A DNA stretch of 64,000 nt. Source: Filimonas lacunae. GTDB taxonomy: Bacteria; Bacteroidota; Bacteroidia; Chitinophagales; Chitinophagaceae. A model generated the notes under the pieces. The model had not been told where the DNA came from. It saw nothing but the letters and a program-made list of their open reading frames with translations, and made no database searches. The stretch lies in NCBI RefSeq assembly GCF_002355595.1, contig NZ_AP017422.1, forward strand, positions 5,150,823 to 5,214,822, given 5' to 3'. Shown here piece after piece: positions 45,493 through 55,511 of this stretch (within the stretch, counting starts at the first letter, position 1; each line of letters opens with the position of its first letter). A program made the translations under genes and the position numbers.

Positions 45493-47559
45493 TTAGCGCC
45501 AACGAACTGCCATACCTACTGATAAATTACGGCCAGGAGCAGGGTTGTAATAGCGCCCTCCCAGTGCATTTATGTCGTTACCCAGGCTATACACCTGGTT
45601 TAGCAGGTTATCTCCCGCTAAAAATACGTTCCAGTTAAAGTTTTTACAATAATGCGTGTAGCCTGCTTTAGCCTGTAAAAGCTGGTAACGGGCAGCAAAA
45701 ACGCTGTTATCATCGGCCAGCGGAATGGAGGAGGTTTGATTCAACTGTACCGTTGCATACCAGCCATGTGGTATACTAATATCCAGCCCCGAAACATTTA
45801 CGGTACGTGGCACGCCGGTAAGATGATTGTCGGAGTAATTTTTATTATCTACGCTATAGTTGGTAAATGTATAAGGCTGATAGCTAAAGCTGTTGAATAC
45901 CGATATCCACGAAGCCAGCCGGGCACGCACAAAAACTTCCACCCCTTTTTGAGAAGTGCCGCCTGCATTTACAAAATACTCAGCACCGGTTTCGTTAGTG
46001 CGGCGCACAATAGCATCCTGCAAACGGAAATAATAGCCATTTACATCAAACTGAATACGGTTATCCCACAAAAAGCCTTTAACCCCTAACTCGTAATTCC
46101 AGCCATGCTCAGGCTGCAAATCGCCATAATAATTACCATCTGAGGGCCTTACCTCCGCCAGGGATGGCGGTGAAAATCCGCGGCTGGCAATGCCGTATAC
46201 CGATACAGATGCTAAAATTTTATAGAGCAGGCTAATACGCGGCGCCCATAAACTACCCATTTCCCGCTGTTGCTCAGGCGTATTATCCGTTACACGCTGA
46301 TAGTGATAAGTAAGCAGGTTGCGGCTTATACCCGCCTGTAGTACCCAGGCATTAGCCAACCGGGCTTCGCCCTGTACAAAGGCAAAAGATTGTGTGGCTT
46401 TTAGCTTGTCTTTATATTGCACATTACCGGTAGTCCCGGCGTTATTATCATAATTATCGTCCCCCGTAGTGTTATGCATCCATTCTGCCCCGGCTGTAAC
46501 ATGCCACTGGGCAATACCCTGTTGGACAAAGTAATGAAAGGCTGTTCGCCCGCCATAATTCCATTCGTTCCGTTTTTCGTAGTTGGTGATGAACGGGTTT
46601 CTAAAGTTGGTATGATTGAGCGTGATTACGGTAGTATTGGAAACATGCCTGCTAATAGCGCTTTGTAAGGAAATACCTCCTAACACAGTGCTATTATAAA
46701 TAGCCGCCTGCTGATCTGCTGCAGATGGCAGCGTAGCCGTTTTCTGACGGGCTAAACGCGGGTTGGTTTGCATCTGCTGCAGGGTAATACCACCCGGCGT
46801 CTGGTACATCAGGTTAGTGTATAACCCCATTACTGATAGCTGTTGCGCGCGGTTAAGGCGAATAGTGCCGGTAGCCTGTACCCCATCTTTGCGAAAACGC
46901 GATTGCTCGCGATACCCATCCCGCTGGTAATGCACCTGGCTCACCTGTATATTCACTCCCGTATCTGCATAACGATAACCTGCATTTTCATGGAACAAAC
47001 CATAGGCCCCACCTGTAACACCCGCCTGCCAGCTGTGCTTAGCTGGCAAAACGCTGTTGTCATCGCTGTGTAGCAGCACTACCCCGCCTGTGTTAGCCCC
47101 ATACATGCTGGCAGCAGGCCCCTTGATAATTTCCAGCGATTGCAACTGACTGATATCTACCAGATTGAAATAAGTATTGCCCCCGGCGTCGGTTAAAGGA
47201 ATATCGTTCCAGTATACTTTCAAATTACGCACACCAAAAGGAGAACGCAGCAAGCTGCCCCGGAGAGATAGCCGGTAACTTCCCGGTGACCGCTCTTCCA
47301 TCCTCACTCCTGCTACAGCATTCAAGGCCGGAACCAGTGATGGCTGTCCGGTGCGCGCCAATGCCTGCTGATCAGCTACAAACACAGCTGCAGGCGCTTC
47401 TTTCCAGCGGCTGGCGCTGTTAAAAGCAGTAACGATTACGGTATCGGGCTGTGTAATGCGGGTTAAAGTATCGCCGGTGCGACTATTACCTAACGATTGG
47501 GCAAAGGCTGGCAGCACAATAAGTGGTAAAATGGCAGTAGCAGAAATGCGCAGTATCAT
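45493..47559 (-). CDS. TonB-dependent outer-membrane receptor
   Basis: The 688-residue protein has a signal peptide (ending AFAQ), a TonB-box-like segment (TVIVTAF), a plug domain (about 60-170: SLVPALNAVAGVRMEERSPGSYRLSLRG, IEIIKGP-like SLEIIKGPAASMYGANTGGVVLL) and a 22-strand barrel ending in VRWR. There is no N-terminal carboxypeptidase-regulatory domain and no SusD partner, so it is more like siderophore or cobalamin receptors than polysaccharide SusC proteins. The ligand is unknown. Confidence 0.9.
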   Translation of the reverse strand: MILRISATAILPLIVLPAFAQSLGNSRTGDTLTRITQPDTVIVTAFNSASRWKEAPAAVFVADQQALARTGQPSLVPALNAVAGVRMEERSPGSYRLSLRGSLLRSPFGVRNLKVYWNDIPLTDAGGNTYFNLVDISQLQSLEIIKGPAASMYGANTGGVVLLHSDDNSVLPAKHSWQAGVTGGAYGLFHENAGYRYADTGVNIQVSQVHYQRDGYREQSRFRKDGVQATGTIRLNRAQQLSVMGLYTNLMYQTPGGITLQQMQTNPRLARQKTATLPSAADQQAAIYNSTVLGGISLQSAISRHVSNTTVITLNHTNFRNPFITNYEKRNEWNYGGRTAFHYFVQQGIAQWHVTAGAEWMHNTTGDDNYDNNAGTTGNVQYKDKLKATQSFAFVQGEARLANAWVLQAGISRNLLTYHYQRVTDNTPEQQREMGSLWAPRISLLYKILASVSVYGIASRGFSPPSLAEVRPSDGNYYGDLQPEHGWNYELGVKGFLWDNRIQFDVNGYYFRLQDAIVRRTNETGAEYFVNAGGTSQKGVEVFVRARLASWISVFNSFSYQPYTFTNYSVDNKNYSDNHLTGVPRTVNVSGLDISIPHGWYATVQLNQTSSIPLADDNSVFAARYQLLQAKAGYTHYCKNFNWNVFLAGDNLLNQVYSLGNDINALGGRYYNPAPGRNLSVGMAVRWR

Positions 47560-47593
47560 AAGTTGCAGTTTACATCAAATCGCATGCAAAATA

Positions 47594-47630
47594 AAAAGGG
47601 TTGACAACTTTTATAATTGTCAACCCTTTT
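47594..47630. terminator. Bidirectional terminator after pdhB
   Basis: A perfect 14-bp stem, AAAAGGGTTGACAA (47594-47607) with TTGTCAACCCTTTT (47617-47630), has a 9-base loop. It lies 23 bases after the pdhB stop codon and upstream of the TonB receptor start on the same strand. Confidence 0.88.
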
Positions 47631-47652
47631 ATCGAATTTATTGTCAGAAGAA

Positions 47653-48639
47653 TTACTTCTTCATGTACATTACTTCTTTCACCAGTTTAACAGTGCGTGG
47701 CACATCTGGCAGGTAAGCGTTTACCAGGTTTGGCGCGTAGTGCATAGGAGCATCGGCGCAGGTAATACGACGAATAGGCGCATCCAGATAATCGAAACCT
47801 TCTTTTTGAATACGGTAAGAAATTTCAGAGCTGATAGATGCAAAAGGCCACTGCTCTTCTACAATTACCAGGCGGTTGGTTTTCTTAACGCTTTCCAGGA
47901 TAGTCATCCAGTCCAGAGGGCGGATAGTGCGTAAGTCGATCACTTCAGCGCTAATGCCTTCTTTCTGTAATTCATCCGCAGCACCTAAAGCAACTTTCAT
48001 CATTTTGTTGAAAGAAACGATAGTTACGTCGGTACCAGCTCTTTTTACGTCAGCTTTACCTAATGGGATGTAATATTCTTCTTCCGGAACTTCCATTTTA
48101 TCGCCATACATTACTTCACTCTCCATGAACATCACGGGATCTTCTTCGTAACGGATAGCTTGTTTCAACAAACCTTTGGCATCGTAACCATTAGATGGAG
48201 AAACTACCTTTAAACCGGGGATATTAGCGTAGTAGCTTTCGAAAGCTGTAGAGTGCTGTGCACCCAGCTGACCAGCGCTACCGTTAGGTCCGCGGAAAAC
48301 GATAGGACAGCTTAACTGACCACCACTCATCGCCAGCATTTTTGAAGCGGTATTCAAAATCTGATCCAGGGCCAGAACTGCGAAGTTCCAGGTCATGAAC
48401 TCTACTACCGGACGCAGGCCGTTTTGCGCGGCACCAACGCCAACAGCAGCAAAACCTAACTCGGCAATAGGAGTATCAATCACACGTTTAGGACCAAACT
48501 CAGCCAGCATACCCTGACTTACTTTATAGGCACCATTATATTCAGCCACTTCTTCACCCATAAGGAACACACGTTCATCCCTTCTCATCTCTTCACTCAG
48601 GGCTTCACGTAAAGCCTCACGAAAAGCAATTTGTCGCAT
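47653..48639 (-). CDS. pdhB: Pyruvate dehydrogenase E1 component, beta subunit
   Basis: The 328-residue protein is the beta subunit of a heterotetrameric branched-chain/pyruvate dehydrogenase E1, which decarboxylates pyruvate with thiamine diphosphate. It shows ALREALSEEM at the start, MGEEVAEYNGAYKVSQG, GAQHS, YANIPGLKVVSPSNGYDAKGLLK and EEQWPFASIS. Sequence alone favours pyruvate over branched-chain substrates only weakly. pdhA is not adjacent, so the two subunits are encoded apart. Confidence 0.92.
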   Translation of the reverse strand: MRQIAFREALREALSEEMRRDERVFLMGEEVAEYNGAYKVSQGMLAEFGPKRVIDTPIAELGFAAVGVGAAQNGLRPVVEFMTWNFAVLALDQILNTASKMLAMSGGQLSCPIVFRGPNGSAGQLGAQHSTAFESYYANIPGLKVVSPSNGYDAKGLLKQAIRYEEDPVMFMESEVMYGDKMEVPEEEYYIPLGKADVKRAGTDVTIVSFNKMMKVALGAADELQKEGISAEVIDLRTIRPLDWMTILESVKKTNRLVIVEEQWPFASISSEISYRIQKEGFDYLDAPIRRITCADAPMHYAPNLVNAYLPDVPRTVKLVKEVMYMKK

Positions 48640-48683
48640 AATAATTGATCGATTGTTGTTTTAAGCGCTTCAAAAAAGCACGG

Positions 48684-48715
48684 CAAAAATATAGGTTTAT
48701 GCCATATAAAAGAAA
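48684..48715 (-). promoter_or_regulatory. Candidate pdhB promoter
   Basis: TATTTTTG at 48684-48691 matches the -7 consensus exactly, with TTTC (consensus TTTG) at 48712-48715, 20 bases upstream. It lies about 45 bases before the start codon. Confidence 0.5.
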
Positions 48716-48728
48716 AGTAAACCCGAAA

Positions 48729-51640
48729 TTAAAACACATTATATCCAAAACTGATGTAATATAAACCTCCTACCTGCGGATTTCCGAAAGCGCTCGTATA
48801 ATACTTGTTCGTGATATTGGTGGCCCCTAATTTAATGAGTGATTTAATGGAAGTAAGGCGGTAGCTCACTTGTGCGTCAAGCACACCGTAGGCTGGCACC
48901 TCGCCGGTACCAAAAGTACCCTCCCAATTTACCTTTTGCTGCCAACGGTAGATAGCATTAAAACCGATGTTTTTGTACACGTTATCGTTACCAAAGCCCA
49001 GGTTATACCTTATTTTAGGGGTATTGAAGAAAGTAACCACTCCTTCAGGTACTTTGGTTAAATCATCGCTGTACACGTTAGCGCTGACATTATAGCCTTT
49101 ATACAGCTGATACACCAGGCCTGCGCCCCAGCCATACGCATTTACCGGCTCGTTTACATTATATACAAAAGAGTAGTTGGTGGTAGTGAACGGACTGGCC
49201 AGCTCGGTATAAGCATTGGCAGGAATGGCGCTTTGGCCGCGACCAACCGCTACACGGGCTATAAAGTTTTTATAGCGGCTGTAGTAGCCATACACATCAA
49301 TCAACAGTTTTTTAGCAATCACACCACGGTAACCAGCTTCGAACGATTGCACGCTCTCTGGCTTCACCGGGGCAAAAGTGCCCACTTTTAATTTAGTAGG
49401 ATCGGGCGCACCGGCTGCAATAGAATTGCGGTAGTCTACAATGCTGGTAGCAGTATAAGCAGGGCTGTTATCAAACCCGTAAAATTTATTAAAAGAAGGC
49501 AAGCCGCCTATTAATGTAGCCGCAGGAGTTTTGAGGTTAATCCACTGATCTTGCGTAGAAGGGAAACGATAAGCTGTTTGATAAGAAAAACGCAGGTTAT
49601 TATCTTCTGCCACTTTTACCAATGCGGTAAAGCGTGGCGTAAACCTGCCCTGGAAATTTTCATTTTTATCGTAACGCAGTGAACCGGTTACTTTCAATAC
49701 ATTTCTTAACAGCTGTTTTTGCAGTTGCAGGTACCCGCCATATTCATTAATACCAATGGCACCGGTGGTGTCGGCAAAAATGGTTCCGTTAGAGTTGAGG
49801 GAGTACCTGCGGAAGCTGGCACCTACCAATACTTCTACCACTTTTACCGCATCGGTTAAGTTGTACTGGCCTTCTGCATGGTATAAAGCAGATTTGTCAG
49901 CGAATTTGGCTCCGCCGTTTTTAATGGAAATGCTGGTTACGCTGTCCAGTACATGCTGAAAAGCAGCTGTTCCCGGTAAAATTCTCCCCACGTTAGCCGC
50001 TAACCTGGCATTTTGATGTGCCACTGCGCTGGAGGTAGGCGTTCCGCCCGTGGTAATACCTAAAGCATTGGCTGCATAAGCGGCAGTATAGGTTTGAAAC
50101 CAGGTAGCATCACTTTTCCAGCTGCGGTTAATGGCTATAGCAGCCGTGTTGGCAGTATAAGAATCTCCTGAATTTTCCTGTATAGTGTATACACGGCCAA
50201 ACCAGTTTTGCCCTTTCACTTCCAGTTTATACTGGCCCATTTGCAGGTTTTTAAGAGAATACCTGTCGGCCCCGGTATATACCGTAGTACCTGTGCCCCA
50301 GTTAGCCGCTAAAGAAGCTTCTACTTTCGGCGTTATTTTATAGTGTAATGCACCAGATAATTTTACGTTGTAAGAGTTATAATCAACCAGGTCGCTTTCA
50401 TTATATCCATCACGGCTTACCAGTTGTGCTCCAAACGTACCGGCATATGGATTATTAGGGCTATTAGGAGCCAGTGGTATTAAAAAAGGAACATATGGCT
50501 GATAAGCAGCCGGATAACTTCCATAAATAGCTGTAGGACTTAAACCTGCATTTACCTGGGTATTTACACCTGTAACAACCGGGGTACCACCAGCCGCTAC
50601 AAATTGAGCTTTTACCGCCTGCGCAAATGCCTGCATACCCGCGCTGGCTTCATCACCAAACACGTTTACACCATCGTAGTTAGGATCACTGCTGCGATCG
50701 CCGCCTTTTAACTGGCTTAACACGTTGTTACGTTGCAGGTTGCGGGTATCGCTGGCGCGCCAGTCATCTGCCTTAATATATTGTGCCCCTATTTTAAACG
50801 CCCATTTATCGCTGAACTTATGCGCCCAGCGTATGCTGATATCGTGGTAAGGTGTTGCCTTTTGTGCAGGATCGCCCAGGTGCATAACACCCTGTTTTAC
50901 CTGTGCGCTAAAACCTTGATATTTAAAAGGATTTTTGCTATTGATCAACAGCGTACCATTCATGCCTCCTGAACCATATAAGGCAGAAGAAGCGCCGGGC
51001 AGCAGCTCCATGTTATCTACATCCAGCTCGGTTAAACCAATAATATTACCCACGGAGAAGTTAAGGCCGGGTGCCTGGTTATCCATACCATCTACCAGCT
51101 GATTAAACCGCAGGTTACCACTGCCATTAAAACCTCTTGTGCTGATGGTTTTGAAGGTAATACTGGAAGTGGTCATATCCACCCCTTTCAGGTTGCCAAT
51201 GATATCGTAATAGTTGGCAGCAGGCGCATTGCGGATGGTAGAACTTCCTACCCGCTCAATAGAAACCGGGCTTTCCAGCAAACGCTCCTGTACGCGGGAA
51301 GCAGCCACTACCACTTCTTCACCCAGCACATAGCCGGGAGCCAAAGCAATAGTAACAGGTGTAGCATCTGTTACCACCAGTTCCTGGCTGGCAAAGCCGA
51401 TGGAGCTGATAACCAGTGTTACGGGTAGTTTGAAAACAGTTAATGAAAGAATCCTCTATCATTTGTGTAAGTGCCGGTTTTGGTTCCTTTAATGGTAACC
51501 GATACGGCAGACACTTTTTCGCCAGTATTGCTGTTGTTGATCACTCCCGACACAACAACCCCGTTTTGCGAAAAAGACGGACTGATAATAGCAAACAATA
51601 CTACTATCACCGCAGTTGTTTGGATTAGTAAATTTCTCAT
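48729..51640 (-). pseudogene. TonB-dependent receptor with carboxypeptidase-regulatory domain, split by a frameshift
   Basis: Two frames together make one receptor. Bases 51640-51440 encode a signal peptide and the start of a CarboxypepD_reg-like domain (GVVVSGVINNSNTGEKVSAVSVTIKGT), ending at TAA 51440-51442. The rest of that domain (LPVTLVISSIGFASQELVV) continues in another frame into the plug (SSALYGSGGMNGTLLI) and barrel to 48729. The frames join smoothly if one T is restored in TTT (51446-51448), giving about 970 residues. It may be a real null allele, a phase-variable tract or a sequencing error. It has no SusD partner; the ligand is unknown. Confidence 0.88.
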
Positions 51641-51769
51641 TTTAGGCAGGCTTTATAATTGAATTTACAATATTAATACAAGATATTACTGTTACACATG
51701 AATTAAATTAACATACATAAACATTAATCTTCATTTAATTTAGCCGGAAAACAAAACAAATTCTTTATT

Positions 51770-51777
51770 TACTTTTG
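51770..51777 (+). promoter_or_regulatory. Candidate -7 element of purC
   Basis: TACTTTTG matches TANNTTTG exactly and ends 3 bases before the purC ATG, which would give a leaderless or nearly leaderless mRNA. No clear -33 TTTG is seen. Confidence 0.4.
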
Positions 51778-51780
51778 CGC

Positions 51781-52710
51781 ATGGCAAATTTTCAATTTCC
51801 GCAGCAGACTGCATTTTATAAAGGCAAGGTAAGAGATGTATATACTATTAATAAGGATTGGCTGGTAATGGTAGCCAGCAATCGCATCTCGGCGTTTGAC
51901 GTAATATTACCTGCTCCTATCCCTTACAAAGGACAAGTATTGAACCAGGTAGCTACTTATATGTTGAAAGCCACTACCGATATTTGCCCTAACTGGCTGG
52001 TAGCCACCCCTGCACCCGATGTAGCCATAGGCAAAAGATGCGAGCCCTTTAAAATTGAAATGGTAGTGCGCGGCAACCTTACCGGTCACGCATGGCGTAC
52101 TTACAGCAGTGGTAAACGTGTTCTATGCGGCGTTACCATGCCCGAAGGGATGAAAGAAAATGACTTTTTCCCTACTCCTATCATCACTCCTTCTACCAAA
52201 GCTTCCGAAGGACACGATGAAGATATTTCTAAAGAAGAGATTATTGCGCAGGGGTTAGCCACTACTGAAGAGTGGGCCATCCTGGAAAAATATGCACTGG
52301 CTTTATTTGCACGTGGCAAAGAAATAGCTGCAAAACGCGGTTTAATATTGGTAGATACCAAATACGAATTTGGCAAACTGGACGGACAGGTGTACCTGAT
52401 GGATGAAGTACACACCCCCGATTCATCCCGCTATTTTTATGCTGATGGCTTTGACGAAAGACAAACCACCGGCGAAAGACAAAAACAATTAAGCAAAGAG
52501 TTTGTACGCGAATGGCTTATTGCTAACAACTTCATGGGTAAAGAAGGACAGACTGTGCCTGAAATGACCACTGAATGGATTAACACTATCAGCCAGCGCT
52601 ATATTGAATTATACGAGCAGATCATTGGCGAAAAGTTTGTACCACAAGACTGGACAGACGATCAGCGCTTTGAAGCTACTACGAAAGAACTGGAAAAAGT
52701 AGTGAAATAA
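51781..52710 (+). CDS. purC: Phosphoribosylaminoimidazole-succinocarboxamide synthase
   Basis: PurC ligates aspartate to CAIR in purine synthesis. The family blocks are YKGKVRDVY at the ATP site, [52 protein letters not shown] and [17 protein letters not shown]. Its 309 residues correspond to the longer, monomeric yeast/Thermotoga-like class. ATG at 51781 is chosen over the upstream TTG. An IS element begins 26 bases after the stop and separates the gene from its probable terminator at 53924. Confidence 0.95.
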   Translation: MANFQFPQQTAFYKGKVRDVYTINKDWLVMVASNRISAFDVILPAPIPYKGQVLNQVATYMLKATTDICPNWLVATPAPDVAIGKRCEPFKIEMVVRGNLTGHAWRTYSSGKRVLCGVTMPEGMKENDFFPTPIITPSTKASEGHDEDISKEEIIAQGLATTEEWAILEKYALALFARGKEIAAKRGLILVDTKYEFGKLDGQVYLMDEVHTPDSSRYFYADGFDERQTTGERQKQLSKEFVREWLIANNFMGKEGQTVPEMTTEWINTISQRYIELYEQIIGEKFVPQDWTDDQRFEATTKELEKVVK

Positions 52711-52802
52711 TTACACTTTACCTGTAGAAGTTAAGATTTGATCTGACAAATGGGATTAATTTTAAGTAACCACACTTTTAACCAATCCCAAAATGTCAGA
52801 CC

Positions 52803-53852
52803 ATGAAATCTGAAACTAAGTTAATCAAAACCAAGTTAGGACTCCTCAATTTAGCGGCTCATTTAGGCAATGTATCTCAAGCTTGCAAGGTAATGGGCTA
52901 CAGTCGCGACAGCTTCTACAGAATTAAAGAGCTGTACGATACCGGAGGAGAAAATGCCCTTCACGAAATCAGCCGAAAGAAACCTATTATCAAGAATCGC
53001 GTTGAGCCAGCCATCGAAGAAGCAGTGGTTACTATGGCCTTCGAGAATCCTGCCTGGGGGCAGCAGCGGACCAGTAATGAACTGCGCAAGAAGGGTATTT
53101 TTATTTCAGGCGGTGGTGTTCGTAGTGTTTGGCAACGCCATGATCTGGAAGTATTTGATAAGCGCCTGAAAGCATTAGAAGCCCGTGTGGCTCAGGATGG
53201 TCTGATACTTACCGAAGCTCAGATGATAGCAATGGAGCGCAAAAAAGAAAAGCGGGAATCCCAGGGTGAAATAGAAACTATGCATCCAGGTTACCTCGGT
53301 TCCCAGGATACTTACTACGTGGGCACAATTAAGGGCGTGGGCAGGATCTATCAGCAAACCTTCATTGATACCTATAGTCGTGTGGCCTTTGCCAAGCTCT
53401 ATGACGGCAAAACAGCCCTTACAGCAGCAGATACGCTGAATGATCGGGTATTGCCTTTCTTTGAATCACATCAGATCCCACTTCTTCGAATTCTTACAGA
53501 CCGTGGCACTGAGTACAAAGGCAAACCAGAGCACCACGAATATGAACTATACCTGCAAATCGAGGGTATTGATCACACCAAAACCCAGGTGCGGCATCCA
53601 CAGACGAACGGTATCTGTGAAAGGCTTCACAGGACTATGCAAGAAGAATTTTACGCGGTCACATTCCGGAAAAAACTGTACGACAGCATCGACGATCTGC
53701 AAAATGATCTGGATGCTTGGATGGAGTACTACAACAATGAAAGACCACATAGTGGCAGATATTGCTTTGGTAAAACTCCTATGCAGACATTTATCGAATC
53801 ACTACCTTTAGCAAAACAAAAGCTGCTGAATGACCTATATTCAGCAGCTTAA
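52803..53852 (+). CDS. IS481-family transposase
   Basis: The 349-residue protein has an N-terminal helix-turn-helix of the Leu-zipper/HTH_29 type (LGLLNLAAHLGNVSQACKVMGYSRDSFYRIK), a second HTH (TSNELRKKGIFISGGGVRSVW) and an rve integrase core. The DDE residues appear to be Asp in SQDTYYVG, Asp in RILTDRGTEY and Glu in NGICERLHRTMQEEF, followed by YNNERPHSG. All parts are present and the frame is unbroken, so the element may be active. Confidence 0.92.
   Translation: MKSETKLIKTKLGLLNLAAHLGNVSQACKVMGYSRDSFYRIKELYDTGGENALHEISRKKPIIKNRVEPAIEEAVVTMAFENPAWGQQRTSNELRKKGIFISGGGVRSVWQRHDLEVFDKRLKALEARVAQDGLILTEAQMIAMERKKEKRESQGEIETMHPGYLGSQDTYYVGTIKGVGRIYQQTFIDTYSRVAFAKLYDGKTALTAADTLNDRVLPFFESHQIPLLRILTDRGTEYKGKPEHHEYELYLQIEGIDHTKTQVRHPQTNGICERLHRTMQEEFYAVTFRKKLYDSIDDLQNDLDAWMEYYNNERPHSGRYCFGKTPMQTFIESLPLAKQKLLNDLYSAA
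53820..53850 (+). terminator. Hairpin at the end of the transposase gene
   Basis: AAGCTGCTGAAT (53820-53831) pairs perfectly with ATTCAGCAGCTT (53839-53850); the stem lies within the last codons and is followed by a T-rich stretch inside the IS. Confidence 0.65.
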
Positions 53853-53923
53853 TATCTTTGTTTTAATCCTCGTTTGTCAGATCAAATACTATCTAATACA
53901 CTTTACCGGTTCACCTATTATTG

Positions 53924-53959
53924 CAGCATACTACCATTAGTAGTATGCTGTTTTTTTTT
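53924..53959 (+). terminator. Strong intrinsic terminator, probably the original purC terminator
   Basis: CAGCATACTAC (53924-53934) pairs with GTAGTATGCTG (53940-53950) across CATTA and is followed by nine T. It lies 37 bases beyond the right end of the IS. Without the IS it would be about 60 bases after the purC stop, the expected place. Confidence 0.85.
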
Positions 53960-54001
53960 ACTTAGCTACTAAGCTCCTGCACACCTTACCCATTTTTAGC
54001 A

Positions 54002-54589
54002 CTATCTATTGCATCTTCTTGCACATATGCAATATTTTCAAAAACATGTGCCGCGTAGCATTGTACATCTGCAGTGTACCAATGTACATTTGCAATATGC
54101 CTTGTTCTATGTTACCTGTCATACAGTACATTGTACATAAGACGCGTACAACAGTACGGCAACCATTGCACATGTTCATCAACATACTGCACATATGCAA
54201 CAACTCCCTTAACATCTTCCGCATCCTGAAATACATTTACTGCATACTCCATAACATCTGCAATATTTCGCGTTATATGTGCAGTAGCACAAAAAACACC
54301 TGCAACCCCGTAGTACACAATTACAACATCACGTTACACATATTCAGCACTACACGTAAGATATTACCTAAAACAATGCACATATGTATCCCTGCACTGC
54401 AGATTTGCTTTATTTCCCATAAGATATAATCCGGAATAATGCAGATGTTTAGCGCTCTCCTTAATGCATTACTGCACATAATGCTTTTGTACAATATCAA
54501 ACAGCATCTGTATTATATTATCTGCAATACACGTAACTCTCCATATAATAAATGCAACAACATAATGAACATGTGTAGTAAAACAAAAA
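54002..54589. repeat. Degenerate direct-repeat array with an exact 21-bp period
   Basis: About 28 units of 21 bp follow one another without an indel. The best-conserved part is ACATNTGCA. Close matches begin at 54023, 54044, 54065, 54086, 54128, 54170, 54191, 54212, 54233, 54254, 54275, 54296, 54338, 54380, 54401, 54443 and 54569, every one a multiple of 21 apart, while the other 12 bases of each unit vary freely. The plus strand is open from 54019 to 54429 as 7-residue units with a recurring I-C, but minus frames are also open, so this need not be coding. It lies between the displaced purC terminator and the terminator of the 54636 gene. Confidence 0.8.
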
Positions 54590-54614
54590 GCGCCACTTCT
54601 TACGAAGTGGCGCT
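54589..54614 (-). terminator. Terminator of the 54636 gene
   Basis: A perfect 11-bp stem, AGCGCCACTTC (54589-54599) with GAAGTGGCGCT (54604-54614), is followed on the minus strand by TTTTTGTTTTA. It marks the edge of the 21-bp array. Confidence 0.88.
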
Positions 54615-54635
54615 TGCTATCTTGAATAGTATCCA

Positions 54636-55154
54636 TTAATGCCTTCCATTACCTTTACCGTTTCCGTTATTGCCTTTGCCATTATTACCTTTTCCGTTGT
54701 TTCCTTTACCTTGATCAGGATGATCTTTTACCCATTGACTGTGCTGAGGATGTTTCCTGTTTTCAAAGTACTTCTCTTCTTTGCTGTCGCGAATAGGTGT
54801 TTGATCGTGTTTACCTTTAAAGCTGGCGTATTGCTTCTGATACTGTGCATGATTTAAGTAAGGCTTATCAACGTTATTGATTACCACTTTATGTGCCTGG
54901 TACAAATCGATGTTTTTATAACGGGCAGGTAAGCTGCTGGAACGACGCCAGGTGTTACCGTTTTGATAGATATATACTTTTTCAGGTACATAATAGTAAA
55001 CATCAGCATCAGGCAAATAATAATAATCCACATGATCATAACCTGTAGGACCCCAAACAGGCTGGGTACCAATATTAATGCTAACACTCACCTGGGCATT
55101 AGCGGTTACTGTAAAAACAGTAGCAGCGATTAAAAGGGTCATTAACTTTTTCAT
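54636..55154 (-). CDS. Small secreted protein with Gly/Asn/Lys-rich tail
   Basis: The 172-residue protein has a signal peptide (MKKLMTLLIAATVFTVTANA, then Q). Its core has VSVSINIGTQPVWGPTGYDHVDYYYLPDADVYYYVPEKVYIY, a pattern seen in many small Bacteroidota exported proteins of unknown function, followed by a Lys/His/Asp-rich region and a C-terminal KGNNG repeat. The frame is open 26 codons further up, but those residues lack any signal and the internal Met gives a normal signal peptide. The function is unknown; the charged repetitive tail suggests an envelope or polymer-binding role. Confidence 0.75.
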   Translation of the reverse strand: MKKLMTLLIAATVFTVTANAQVSVSINIGTQPVWGPTGYDHVDYYYLPDADVYYYVPEKVYIYQNGNTWRRSSSLPARYKNIDLYQAHKVVINNVDKPYLNHAQYQKQYASFKGKHDQTPIRDSKEEKYFENRKHPQHSQWVKDHPDQGKGNNGKGNNGKGNNGNGKGNGRH

Positions 55155-55511
55155 ACTAAATGGTTTTGCTCTATGTAAATCAAAACGGATGCCTGATATA
55201 CCTTCCATTGTTTTAAAACGATGTACTTGCAAAATTCATCGACATACAAAAACATTGTTGCAACATATGCCACAATACCAGCGTAGTATGTTCAAATGAC
55301 ATACACACGAATACATATAAAGCAATTATTACACAGGTGAAAAGCGGCAGCTGCAGGCAAATTCAATGCCTGATAAATTTTATATTTTTTTTCAGCGATG
55401 TAGTTGCAGAATGTGTAGACGAACTAACACAACATTACAGCATACGCACAATGCGCTGCACTGCTGCTTTTTGATGGCACAGTTTTGACGCTACAACACT
55501 AAACTTAGATT
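55155..55511. other. Intergenic region without recognisable gene
   Basis: These 357 bases lie between the divergent 54636 and 55512 genes. They are AT-rich, contain no convincing promoter pair and no frame with a good start, and do not continue the 21-bp periodicity, although a single ACATATGC occurs near 55263. Confidence 0.5.

Larger units (their letters stand above)
52736..53887 (+). mobile_element. IS481-family insertion sequence, apparently intact
   Basis: The 1152-base element is bounded by inverted repeats. ATTTGATCTGACAAA at 52736-52750 matches the complement of 53873-53887 over 15 of 15 bases, and similarity continues inward as GGGATTAA against GAGGATTAA. It contains one uninterrupted transposase gene and its own hairpin terminator. 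I see no obvious target-site duplication immediately outside the repeats. Confidence 0.85.

Noticed and set aside
54019-54429. 136-residue Cys/Ile-rich frame (MHICNIFKNMC...) on the plus strand
   Set aside because: It follows from the 21-bp repeat, and minus-strand frames across the same bases are open too. No start signal, signal peptide or domain; kept as a repeat, with the coding option mentioned.
54002-54589. CRISPR array
   Set aside because: The units are 21 bp with a conserved core of only about 9 bases, too short and too degenerate for repeats and spacers; no cas genes nearby.
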